From positions 310,001 to 374,000 of the forward strand of contig CAVOQC010000002.1 in NCBI GenBank assembly GCA_963698265.1: a stretch of DNA of 64,000 nt. The letters are read 5' to 3'. A program made the position numbers and the translations under genes. The notes beneath the pieces are model-generated. The model saw nothing but the letters and a program-made list of their open reading frames with translations, did not search any database and was not told where the DNA came from. Origin of the DNA: FEB-7 sp963698265 (GTDB taxonomy: Bacteria; Pseudomonadota; Gammaproteobacteria; Burkholderiales; Usitatibacteraceae). Of this stretch, positions 40,959-48,755 are shown piece by piece. Every line of letters begins with the position of its first letter. Position 1 is the stretch's first letter.

Positions 40959-41111
40959 CGAGGCCACGCTCGCCAGGGGAAGCGCAATTCTAGCGTCTGA
41001 ATGGCATCGTAAGTTTCCCCGCCCGGTAGACAGGTGGCAGTTTGACTTTTCCGGCATTAAAATCATGGAGTTGGGAGATTCCTGCTGCTGTTTATGTCGA
41101 CATTAGTGAAA

Positions 41112-41153
41112 TTACAAACAACTTGTAAAACGACTAATTTCAGCATAAATTAG
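41112..41153 (+). promoter_or_regulatory. Two palindromic operators overlapping the AAA ATPase promoter
   Basis: TTACAA-acaac-TTGTAA (41112-41128) and CTAATTT-cagcat-AAATTAG (41134-41153) are perfect inverted repeats in a markedly AT-rich 60-bp stretch that ends 4 bases before the ATG. TTGTAA (41123-41128) with ATAAAT (41145-41150) would form a promoter with a 16-base spacer, placing the transcript start at about the ATG. The sites therefore look like repressor operators covering a leaderless promoter. Confidence 0.6.
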
Positions 41154-41157
41154 CGGC

Positions 41158-42348
41158 ATGGACCCCGTCACCAACCCGTACGCACCCGGCGCGGGCACGC
41201 CACCGCCCGAGCTGGCAGGGCGCGACCCACTGCGAGAGCAGGTTCGAGTCGCCATCGAGCGCGTGCGTCTCGGCCTTCCCACCAAGAGCGTCCTGATGGT
41301 CGGCCTGCGAGGCGTCGGCAAGACGGTCCTGCTCGACCGAATCCGCGACGACGCCGAGTCCGCGGGAATCCAGACGCTGCGCATCGAGGCGCCGGAGGGT
41401 CGCTCGCTGCCGGCCTTGCTCGCGCCCCAGTTGCGCCAGGCCATGCTCCGCCTCAGCCGGATGGCCCAGGCGAAGGACAAGGCCGAGCGCGCATTGCGGG
41501 CGCTGGCCGGATTCGCCAAGTCGCTCAAGTTAAAGTACCAGGACATCGAAGTGGGGCTGGATCTGGAGCCCGAGGCCGGACTCGCGGACAACGGCGACCT
41601 GGAGCACGATCTCCAGGCCTTGCTCGAAACGGTCGGCGCCGCGGCACAGGGAGGCGGCACGGCACTGGTGATGTTCATCGACGAACTCCAATACGTGAAG
41701 GAAGAGGAACTCGCAGCCCTCATCACGGCGCTTCACCGGTGCGCGCAGCGCCAGCTACCGGTGGCGCTGGTCGGTGCGGGCCTTCCGCAGTTGCGCGGGC
41801 GGATGGGCAAGGCGAAATCCTATGCCGAGCGCCTCTTCGAGTTTCCCGATGTGGGGCCCCTGCCCGCCGATGCCGCGGCCATCGCCATCGAGAAACCCGC
41901 GCGGGAAATGAACGTCGCCTACGACCCCGACGCCGTCGTGTCGATCGTCGAAAAGGCGAAGGGATACCCGTATTTTCTCCAGGAGTGGGGCAAGCACGCC
42001 TGGGACGCGGCCGCGAAATCCCCGATCACGCAGGACGACGTGCGCCTCGCGTCGCAAACGGCGATCGCGGCGCTCGATGCGGGTTTCTTTCGCGTCCGGT
42101 TCGATCGATTGACGCCTGCCGAGAAGAAGTACCTTCGCGCCATGGCGGAGCTCGGCCCGGGCCCGCATCGCTCCGGTGACATCGCCGATGGGCTCGGCAA
42201 GAAAGTCACTTCCCTGGGCCCGACGCGCGCGCAGCTCATCTCCAAGGGAATGATCTGGAGCCCCAATCACGGCGACACGGCGTTCACCGTTCCCCTCTTC
42301 GACGAGTTCATGCGCCGGATCATGCCGGGCGAGGAGTGGAAGTCGTGA
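41158..42348 (+). CDS. AAA-type ATP-binding protein with winged-helix tail
   Basis: A 396-residue P-loop ATPase of the STAND/ORC-like type. Walker A is GLRGVGKT (49-56), Walker B VMFIDELQYV near 180-190, and sensor 1 LVGAGLP. A lid with YPYFLQEWGKHAWD follows, and the C-terminal 80 residues (LTPAEKKYLRAMAELG onward) form a winged helix. It lacks a recognisable effector domain. Start lacks any ribosome-binding site, matching a leaderless transcript from the palindromic region. The stop overlaps the M20 gene. Role unknown; similar proteins occur as stand-alone genes. Confidence 0.8.
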   Translation: MDPVTNPYAPGAGTPPPELAGRDPLREQVRVAIERVRLGLPTKSVLMVGLRGVGKTVLLDRIRDDAESAGIQTLRIEAPEGRSLPALLAPQLRQAMLRLSRMAQAKDKAERALRALAGFAKSLKLKYQDIEVGLDLEPEAGLADNGDLEHDLQALLETVGAAAQGGGTALVMFIDELQYVKEEELAALITALHRCAQRQLPVALVGAGLPQLRGRMGKAKSYAERLFEFPDVGPLPADAAAIAIEKPAREMNVAYDPDAVVSIVEKAKGYPYFLQEWGKHAWDAAAKSPITQDDVRLASQTAIAALDAGFFRVRFDRLTPAEKKYLRAMAELGPGPHRSGDIADGLGKKVTSLGPTRAQLISKGMIWSPNHGDTAFTVPLFDEFMRRIMPGEEWKS

Positions 42349-43604
42349 ATCCGGGCGGCAAGAATCCCCAGGACTTCTCCGCCGTCCCCTTCGGCCGCGA
42401 TATCCTCGCGCGCGCCGCAGCGCTTGCAAAGCACAGCGACTCCCCCGACCACTACACGCGCACCTGGCTCACGCCGGCCCACCGCGCCGCCGGCAAGCAG
42501 ATCGCCGCGTGGATGCACGAGGCGGGCTTGTCCGTCCGCACGGACGGCGCGGGCAGCATCATCGGCCGCTACGAAGGCGCGGCCCCGGGCGCGAAGGCGA
42601 TCGTCACGGGCTCCCACTTCGACTCGGTGAGGAACGGCGGCAAGTTCGACGGCGTGCTGGGCGTTCTCGTTCCCGTCGCGTGCGTGGCGGAGCTGCACCG
42701 CCGCGACGAGCGCCTGCCCTTCGCGGTCGAAGTGGTCGCTTTCGCCGACGAGGAGGGCGCGCGCTTCCAGACGAGCTTCCTCGCGAGCCGCGCCTTCCTC
42801 GGGCAATTCGACGAGGCCTTGCGCGAGCGCCGCGACGCCGAGGGCGTCGGTTTCGACGACGCGATGCGCGCGGCCGGGCTGGATCCGGAGGACATTGCCC
42901 GCGAGCCGCGCGACGGCGCATCGATCGCGGCCTACGTCGAGATCCACATCGAGCAGGGCCCGGTGCTGCTGGACGCGGGCTTGCCGCTGGGAGTCGTGAC
43001 GGCCATCGCCGGCGGCACGCGCCAGCGGGTGCGCGTGACGGGCGTGGCGGGCCATGCGGGCACGGTGCCCATGACGATGCGCCACGACGCGCTCGCCGCC
43101 GCCGCCGAGATGGTGGGCGCGGTCGAGGCATGCGCGAAGGAGGTGCCCGGTCTCGTCGGCACCGTCGGTCTCATCGAGGTGAAGGACGGCACCGGCAACG
43201 TGATTCCCGGCGAGGTGGAGTTCACCGTGGACATCCGCTCGGTGGACGACGCGGTGCGCGATGCCGCGGTGCGCGACGTGTTCGCCGCCTTCGATGCCAT
43301 CGCCGAGCGCCGCGGCGTGACGGTGGCGGCCCGGAAGAACCATGCCGTGCGTGCGACGGCGTGCGACGAACGCATCCAGGAGCTGCTTGCCGAGAGCGTG
43401 GCGGCGGTGGGCGCGCCGGTCCACAGGCTCGCGAGCGGCGCGGGCCACGACGCGATGGTGCTCGCGGAAGCCGCACCGGTGGGGATGCTCTTCGTGCGCT
43501 GCGGGGCGGGCGGCGTGAGCCACAACCCGGCGGAGACGGTGGACGAGGCCGACGCGGGGCTGGCCGCTGCGGCCCTGCTCGATTTCCTGCGGAGGTTCCA
43601 GTGA
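42345..43604 (+). CDS. M20 Zn amidohydrolase, allantoate/N-carbamoyl-amino-acid type
   Basis: A 419-residue metal hydrolase of the AllC/HyuC/AmaB group. Metal-site segments are TGSHFDSVRNGGKFDGVLGVL, FADEEGARF and the HIEQGPVLL segment; GTRQRVRVTGVAGHAGTVPM marks the dimerisation domain; and the last His is in RCGAGGVSHNPAETV. GTG 42345 is chosen since GAGGAG lies 8 bases upstream and it overlaps the ATPase stop. Members hydrolyse allantoate, ureidopropionate or carbamoyl amino acids. No purine or pyrimidine catabolic partner is adjacent. Confidence 0.88.
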   Translation: MNPGGKNPQDFSAVPFGRDILARAAALAKHSDSPDHYTRTWLTPAHRAAGKQIAAWMHEAGLSVRTDGAGSIIGRYEGAAPGAKAIVTGSHFDSVRNGGKFDGVLGVLVPVACVAELHRRDERLPFAVEVVAFADEEGARFQTSFLASRAFLGQFDEALRERRDAEGVGFDDAMRAAGLDPEDIAREPRDGASIAAYVEIHIEQGPVLLDAGLPLGVVTAIAGGTRQRVRVTGVAGHAGTVPMTMRHDALAAAAEMVGAVEACAKEVPGLVGTVGLIEVKDGTGNVIPGEVEFTVDIRSVDDAVRDAAVRDVFAAFDAIAERRGVTVAARKNHAVRATACDERIQELLAESVAAVGAPVHRLASGAGHDAMVLAEAAPVGMLFVRCGAGGVSHNPAETVDEADAGLAAAALLDFLRRFQ

Positions 43605-44512
43605 GCCACGCCGGCACCCCGAAGAAAAAGGCCGCGAGGCGGCCGGGAACCGATGCGCTGGGCAAGCCCCTGAAAGGCTGGCGGCTGCGTCTCTACACCA
43701 TCATCTTCGAGGCCGACACGAACGCCGGGCGGCTCTTCGACCAGGTGCTCATCGTCGCGATCCTCTTGAGCGTCGGGGTGGTGCTCGCCGACAGCGTGGA
43801 AACCATTCACGCGCGGCACGGCCGCGAGTTCCACGCGATCGAATGGGTGTTCACCGCGCTCTTCACCGTGGAGTACGTCGCGCGGCTTTCCTGCGTGCGC
43901 CACCCGTGGCGCTACGCCACGAGCTTCTTCGGCATCGTGGACCTGGTGTCGGTGCTGCCGACGTGGCTCGCACTCCTCTTCCCGGAAGCCCACGTGTTGC
44001 TGGACGTGCGCGCGCTCCGGTTGCTGCGCATCTTCCGCATCCTCAAGCTCGCCGCCTACGTCTGGGAGTACCAGGGCCTCGCGCGCGCGCTCGTCTCCAG
44101 CCGCAGGAAGATCCTCGTGTTTCTCTCGGCGGTGATGATGGTGGTGCTGATCATGGGGACGCTGATGTACGTGGTCGAGGGCCCCGAGCACGGTTTCACG
44201 AGCATCCCCACGTCCATCTACTGGGCCATCACCACGATGACCACGGTCGGTTTCGGCGACATCACGCCGAAGACGGACCTGGGGCGCGTGATCTCCTCGC
44301 TCATGATGCTCGTGGGCTGGGGCACGCTCGCGGTGCCCACGGGGATCGTCACCTCGGAAATGACGGCCATGCGCATGCTGCGCACGCCGACCACCCGGAC
44401 CTGCCACGAGTGCCTCACCGAAGGGCTCCTGCCGGAAGCGGTCTTCTGCATGCACTGCGGCGTGCGCCTGCCGCCCTACGAGGTCGAGGAAGAGGAAGCG
44501 CCGCCGGGCTAG
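43601..44512 (+). CDS. Voltage-gated K+ channel with C-terminal zinc-ribbon
   Basis: A 303-residue 6-TM ion channel. S1 is VLIVAILLSVGVVLADSV; S4 is the arginine-containing VRALRLLRIFRILKLAAYV; the pore has YWAITTMTTVGFGDITP with the TVGFG K+ filter, followed by S6. After S6 there is a short tail with two CxxC pairs (CHECLTEG and FCMHCGVRL), which should bind zinc. The GTG start has GGAGG 5 bases upstream and overlaps the M20 stop. The channel body is standard, but the zinc-ribbon tail is uncommon and may sense redox or metal. Confidence 0.88.
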   Translation: MSHAGTPKKKAARRPGTDALGKPLKGWRLRLYTIIFEADTNAGRLFDQVLIVAILLSVGVVLADSVETIHARHGREFHAIEWVFTALFTVEYVARLSCVRHPWRYATSFFGIVDLVSVLPTWLALLFPEAHVLLDVRALRLLRIFRILKLAAYVWEYQGLARALVSSRRKILVFLSAVMMVVLIMGTLMYVVEGPEHGFTSIPTSIYWAITTMTTVGFGDITPKTDLGRVISSLMMLVGWGTLAVPTGIVTSEMTAMRMLRTPTTRTCHECLTEGLLPEAVFCMHCGVRLPPYEVEEEEAPPG

Positions 44513-44678
44513 GTTGCGCCGGGGCCAGCGGGTTCCCGCCTGCGTTTGACGCCCATCAAGCTGCGCGCGAATCCGCCGCAGGCAGCCGGGAACTTGGTCC
44601 CCGGGCGGACCCTCCAACGGGCTCCAGCGCGCTTGCCGGTGCGAGCGCCAAAGTCACGTTCACCTCGAGGAGCAGACC

Positions 44679-45260
44679 ATGAATTCCCGATTCGTCGTTG
44701 CCGCGCTTGCCGCGGCCTGCCTTTCCACCGCCGCCGCCGCCCAGATGGGCCAGGGCATGGGTCCCGGAATGATGGGGGGGAAGGGCATGGGCCCCGGCAT
44801 GGCGGCCGGCGAAGCCGACTGCCCGATGGGCAAAGGGAAGATGGGCGGCCACCGGATGGGTGGTCATATGAAGGGCGGCGGGATGATGGGTGGCGGCCAC
44901 ATGATGGGCGGCGGGATGATGGGTGGCCACATGAAGGGTGGCGGCATGATGGGCGGCCACAGGATGGGCGGCGCAGGGCCTCTCGAAGCGCTCGGGCTCA
45001 GCGACGAGCAGCAGGGCAAGGTGCGCGAGATCCAGCGCGACCAGCAGAAGCAGCACCACGCGCTCATGGGCTCCATGATGGAACTGCGCTGGCAGTCCGA
45101 GGACAACGCCAAGTCCGCGACGTTCGACGAGGTCGTCGCGCGCAAGCAATACGATGCGGTGGCGGCGTTGCAGAAGCGCATGTTCGAGACCCGCATCGAG
45201 GCCGAGAAGCGCATCCAGGACGTGCTCACCAAGGAACAGCGCGAGCAGCTCCGGCGCTAG
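44679..45260 (+). CDS. Secreted Met/Gly/His-rich Spy/CpxP-like protein
   Basis: A 193-residue periplasmic protein. A signal peptide (about 1-21, STAAAAQ) is followed by a Met/Gly/His-rich region to about residue 104 built from repeats such as GGGMMGG and GGHMKGG, which should bind Cu(I) or Cu(II). The last 90 residues are helical with LGLSDEQQGKVREIQRDQQKQ and the LTKEQREQL ending of Spy/CpxP (LTxxQ-type) proteins. The nearby cytochrome oxidase genes make copper handling or chaperoning likely. GAGGAG precedes the ATG. Confidence 0.8.
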   Translation: MNSRFVVAALAAACLSTAAAAQMGQGMGPGMMGGKGMGPGMAAGEADCPMGKGKMGGHRMGGHMKGGGMMGGGHMMGGGMMGGHMKGGGMMGGHRMGGAGPLEALGLSDEQQGKVREIQRDQQKQHHALMGSMMELRWQSEDNAKSATFDEVVARKQYDAVAALQKRMFETRIEAEKRIQDVLTKEQREQLRR

Positions 45261-45265
45261 CGGAT

Positions 45266-45290
45266 CGGGAGGGTCCCCAAGGCCCTCCCG
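45266..45290. terminator. Hairpin between convergent Spy-like and DUF1269 genes
   Basis: CGGGAGGG and CCCTCCCG form an 8-bp stem with a 9-base loop just after the spy-like stop. No T run; it may serve both converging transcripts. Confidence 0.4.
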
Positions 45291-45327
45291 CGGAGCCGCG
45301 GAAGGCTCGGCTCGCGTGGTGGTCGCG

Positions 45328-45840
45328 TTACGGGAACGCCGGCATCGTCGGTTCGATGCCGTGGTCGCTTGCTTCCGGATGGCGGTCGTGCACCAGGTCC
45401 TGGATCTCCTCGACGCGGCCCACGGGCACGTCGACCATCAGCAGGACCCGACCCTCGCCGATCTCCCGGTCGAAGCGCTTGAGCATCGTGTTGGGAGTGG
45501 AGATGCCGATGAGGCTTGCCGCCCACGCGCCGAAGAAGGCGCCCAGCACCGCCGCGATCGGGATCGTGACGAGTTGCAGGTTCAGTCCCTCGATTTTCAG
45601 CAGGTACAGGACGATGCCGACGGCGAGACCGCCGCATCCGCCGACCGCGAAACCCATGAGCAGGCTGTGCCGGAGATCGGACTTCTGGAACCAGTTCGCC
45701 TCGTGAAGCTTTCCGAGCGACATGCCGCGTCGAGCGAGGAAATGCATGTGGCGATCCTCGATTCGCGTGAGCAGCATGTCGTTCGCCGTCTGGACCGCGC
45801 TGCCCAGGTTGGGCAGCACGAAATACAGTCGCTTTCTCAT
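45328..45840 (-). CDS. DUF1269-like membrane protein
   Basis: A 170-residue protein with two adjacent TM helices (SLLMGFAVGGCGGLAVGIVLYLL and VTIPIAAVLGAFFGAWAASLIGI) flanked by soluble alpha/beta ends. The C-terminal MVDVPVGRVEEIQDLVHDRHPEA resembles the end of DUF1269/general-stress family proteins. The ATG with GGGGG upstream is preferred to an earlier one. Function unknown; it is convergent with the Spy-like gene and divergent from the subunit II gene. Confidence 0.72.
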   Translation of the reverse strand: MRKRLYFVLPNLGSAVQTANDMLLTRIEDRHMHFLARRGMSLGKLHEANWFQKSDLRHSLLMGFAVGGCGGLAVGIVLYLLKIEGLNLQLVTIPIAAVLGAFFGAWAASLIGISTPNTMLKRFDREIGEGRVLLMVDVPVGRVEEIQDLVHDRHPEASDHGIEPTMPAFP

Positions 45841-46001
45841 GTTGCCCCCAGGTGTGAATTGCACAGGAGTTGGCGGCGCCATTCTTGATCCCCGCCCCTC
45901 GCGGAGTCAAGGAAGGAATCGTCCCGCGTGCCCGCGCGATAACCCACAATTCGTAGGGACAAAACCCCGGCTTCGCCGAAGGGCTGCGCGCGCTGAGCGC
46001 G

Positions 46002-46937
46002 GTGATAGACTGCCCCGGCGGGACTCCCCGAATTCGCGGAACGGGGCATGGCTTGAACAGCGCATTGAACGAAGGTGGGAGGCTTGGCCGCGGTCTGCTT
46101 GCCGGGGCCCTGGCCACGGTCGCGTGCATGCCGGCGCCGGGCCTCGCCGGTCCGCGCGACGCGGCAACGCGCATCACGGCCGAGTACTACGACCTGCATC
46201 TCTTCGCCCTGTACGCGGTCCTCGCGATCTACGTGGCCGTGTTCGCCGTCATGCTCCTGTCGATGCGCGCGCACCGCAAGGCGGCCGCGCAGGCCGCCGG
46301 GCCGTTCCACCGCAGCGCCACCGTCGAACTCTTCTGGGCCCTGGTTCCCTGGGTGATCCTCTTCGGGACGGCGTGGCCCGCCACCGCGATCGTCGCGCGG
46401 GCCGGCAGCCCCGCCCACGCCGACCTCACCATCCGCGCCACGGGCCTGCAGTGGAAGTGGGGCTACGAGTACCTGGAGGGCGAGGGAGAGGGCATTTCCT
46501 TTTTCGCAAACGTGTACTCGCCGCGTCGCTCGACGGTGGATTTCCCGGCGGAGGGCAACGAGGGATTCCGGCTCGACGTCGACAATCCCGTGGTCGTCCC
46601 GGTCGGCAAGCGCATCCGCGTGGTCCTCGAGGCGCAGGAAGCGATCCACTCCTGGCATGTCCCGGACCTGGGTGTGAAGCAATACGCGATCCCGGGCCTC
46701 GTTCGCGACACGTGGTTTCGCGCCCCGGAAGCGGGCACCTACCGCGGCCTTTGCAGCATCGAAGCCTGCGGGGCGGGCCGCGCCTGCACGCTGATCGTCG
46801 TCAAGGTGGTGAGCGAAGGCGACTACCGGCGATGGGTCGAGGCCAGGCGGAGGAGCAATGCCCCCGGCGTGCCCGGCGAGATCCGAACGCAGGGTCCGCA
46901 GGAACTCCCGCGCGTCGAGGCGCTCGCCGCGACCTGA
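46002..46937 (+). CDS. Cytochrome oxidase subunit II-like protein with degenerate CuA site
   Basis: A protein of up to 311 residues with two TM helices (LFALYAVLAIYVAVFAVMLLS and ATVELFWALVPWVILFGTAWPA) and a cupredoxin domain of subunit II (LQWKWGYEY, HSWHVPDLGVKQYAIPG). The CuA loop is altered. The usual C-S-E-x-C-G-x-x-H-x-x-M becomes C-S-I-E-A-C-G-A-G-R-A-C-T, so Cys spacing is longer and the His and Met ligands are gone. It may therefore lack normal CuA. It converges with the main cox operon. The GTG start is doubtful; TTG at 46052 is another option. Confidence 0.75.
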   Translation: MIDCPGGTPRIRGTGHGLNSALNEGGRLGRGLLAGALATVACMPAPGLAGPRDAATRITAEYYDLHLFALYAVLAIYVAVFAVMLLSMRAHRKAAAQAAGPFHRSATVELFWALVPWVILFGTAWPATAIVARAGSPAHADLTIRATGLQWKWGYEYLEGEGEGISFFANVYSPRRSTVDFPAEGNEGFRLDVDNPVVVPVGKRIRVVLEAQEAIHSWHVPDLGVKQYAIPGLVRDTWFRAPEAGTYRGLCSIEACGAGRACTLIVVKVVSEGDYRRWVEARRRSNAPGVPGEIRTQGPQELPRVEALAAT

Positions 46938-46967
46938 CTTCCCGTCCTCGGGCGAAGGGCTCTCGGC

Positions 46968-47348
46968 TCAGTGGCTCTTCGCCACCGGAGCCTCGGGCGA
47001 GAAATAGGCGCCCCTCGTGGTGAACGTGTAGTTGCCCTCGAAGGACATGAGGCCCGTGAGGATCAGGAGCGCCCCCGTCGGCACCAGGATCGCGTACACC
47101 AGCGCCAGCCGCTCCCAGGCCATGTGCATGAAGATGGCGATGATCAGCCCGGCCTTCAGGAACATGAAGAGCAGGATGAGCGACCACCGCAGGAATCCCT
47201 GGAAGTGGAAGTAGTCGACGAGGTAGGAGAAGAAGCTCAGGACGAAGAGCAGTCCCCAGATCCACAGGTAGACGCTGATCGGGTGCGCCTGGCCTTCCAG
47301 CTTCGCCGGGGCGGGATTCGCGTGAGCGTGATTTTCCGCGTGTGTCAT
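46968..47348 (-). CDS. Cytochrome c oxidase subunit IV (prokaryotic type)
   Basis: A 126-residue protein with three TM helices (VYLWIWGLLFVLSFFSYLV, SLILLFMFLKAGLIIAIFMHM, ALVYAILVPTGALLIL). The His/Ala-rich N-terminus and the IFMHMAWERL segment are typical of the CyoD/CtaF-like fourth subunit of bacterial haem-copper oxidases. It is the last gene of the cox operon, 8 bp after subunit III. Confidence 0.85.
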   Translation of the reverse strand: MTHAENHAHANPAPAKLEGQAHPISVYLWIWGLLFVLSFFSYLVDYFHFQGFLRWSLILLFMFLKAGLIIAIFMHMAWERLALVYAILVPTGALLILTGLMSFEGNYTFTTRGAYFSPEAPVAKSH

Positions 47349-47356
47349 GTCTTGCC

Positions 47357-48076
47357 TCACCAGAGATAGAAGAACGCGAAGATGAAAACCCAGACCAGGT
47401 CGACGAAGTGCCAGTACAGGCCCATGATCTCGACCATTTCGTAGTTGCCGCGGCGGCCCGTGAGGAAGCCCGGTGTTTCGCGGTCGAGGTCGCCGCGCCA
47501 CACCTTCGCCGCCATGATGAGCAGGAAGAGCACGCCCACGGAAACGTGGAAGCCGTGGAAGCCCGTGATCATGAAGAAACTCGAGCCGAACTGCGGGGCA
47601 CCGAACGGGTTTCCCCAGGGCCGCACGCCTTCCATGATCAGCTTGGTCCACTCGAAGGCCTGCATGCCGACGAAGGTGGCTCCGAATGCCGCCGTCGCGA
47701 GGATCAGGAGCGCGGTCTTCCTGCGGTCCTTCTGGTAGCCGAACTTGACCGCCATGGCCATGGTTCCGCTGCTGCTGATGAGAATGAAGGTCATGATGGC
47801 GATGAGGAGCAGCGGGACTTCCTGCCCGCCGACCGTCAGCGAAAAGACCTTGCTCACATTGGGCCAGGGAACCGTGGTGGACATCCGAACCGTCATGTAG
47901 CTCACGAGGAAGCTCGCGAACACGAAGGTGTCGCTCAGGAGGAAGACCCACATCATCGCCTTGCCCCAGGGCACCTTCTTGAAGGCGCGCTGGTCGGAGG
48001 ACCAGTCGGAGACCACGCCCTTCAGGCCGTTCTCGACGGGGAGGCTTGCCAGATTCGTCACCGCTTCGTTCGTCAT
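47357..48076 (-). CDS. Haem-copper oxidase subunit III
   Basis: A 239-residue protein with five to six TM helices. Conserved segments are KAMMWVFLLSDTFVFASFLVSYM, GVRPWGNPFGAPQFGSSFFMITGFHGFHVSVGVLFLL and NYEMVEIMGLYWHFVDLVWVFIFAFFYLW, the usual subunit III end. It follows another subunit III-type gene by 13 bp, so the operon has two members of this family. Confidence 0.9.
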   Translation of the reverse strand: MTNEAVTNLASLPVENGLKGVVSDWSSDQRAFKKVPWGKAMMWVFLLSDTFVFASFLVSYMTVRMSTTVPWPNVSKVFSLTVGGQEVPLLLIAIMTFILISSSGTMAMAVKFGYQKDRRKTALLILATAAFGATFVGMQAFEWTKLIMEGVRPWGNPFGAPQFGSSFFMITGFHGFHVSVGVLFLLIMAAKVWRGDLDRETPGFLTGRRGNYEMVEIMGLYWHFVDLVWVFIFAFFYLW

Positions 48077-48089
48077 GGGCAGGGTCCGA

Positions 48090-48755
48090 TCACGTAAGCG
48101 ACAGAAGGGCGAACAGGGCGATCCACACCACCAGCAGGAAGTGCCAGTAGGCCGCGCACAACTCCACGCTCAGGCGGAATTCGGGGGCCGGGAGGCCGCG
48201 CGACACCCGCACCGAGGTCCTGCCCCAGACGAAGAGCCCGCCGAGGACGTGCGCCGCATGCAGGGCCGTGAGGAAGTAGAAGAAGGCATTGGCGGGATTC
48301 GTCGTGACGTAATAGCCCGCGGATTCGAGTTGCCACCACGCCAGGAGCTGTCCGGCGAGGAAGGCGAAGGTGCACGCGCCGCCTGCCAGCAGTTCGCGTT
48401 TCACGCGGGATTCCGCCCCCGGTTTCGCGGCCCAGGCGGCCCGCTGGAAGAACACGCTGGCAAGAATCAGCATCGCCGTGCCGAACCACAGGACCATCGG
48501 CTGGGCGAGCGGGCGCCAGTCCGCGCCCTCCCTTCGCATCAGGTAGGCGCTGATGGAAAGCGCGAAGAGCGACGTGGCGACGGCGAGGAAAACGGCCAGC
48601 CCGAGCTTCACCGTGGGCAGCGGGAGACCCGCCGCACCGGGATCGGGGACGAGCGAGCGCTGCTCTACCCAGGGCTGCGCGCCGATCGAGGGGCGCACCA
48701 GCCACCAGATGATCGCCGCCATGATGGCGGCCAGCGCCACCAGCGTGGTGGTCAT
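48090..48755 (-). CDS. Second subunit III-like protein of the oxidase operon
   Basis: A 221-residue polytopic protein with weaker subunit III similarity. TM segments include LVALAAIMAAIIWWLV, LGLAVFLAVATSLFALSISAYL and the C-terminal YFLTALHAAHVLGGLFVWG and ELCAAYWHFLLVVWIALFALL. The ALHAAHVLGG and YWHFLLVVW motifs are those of subunit III. The start overlaps the stop of subunit I, so both should be made in step. Confidence 0.8.
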   Translation of the reverse strand: MTTTLVALAAIMAAIIWWLVRPSIGAQPWVEQRSLVPDPGAAGLPLPTVKLGLAVFLAVATSLFALSISAYLMRREGADWRPLAQPMVLWFGTAMLILASVFFQRAAWAAKPGAESRVKRELLAGGACTFAFLAGQLLAWWQLESAGYYVTTNPANAFFYFLTALHAAHVLGGLFVWGRTSVRVSRGLPAPEFRLSVELCAAYWHFLLVVWIALFALLSLT

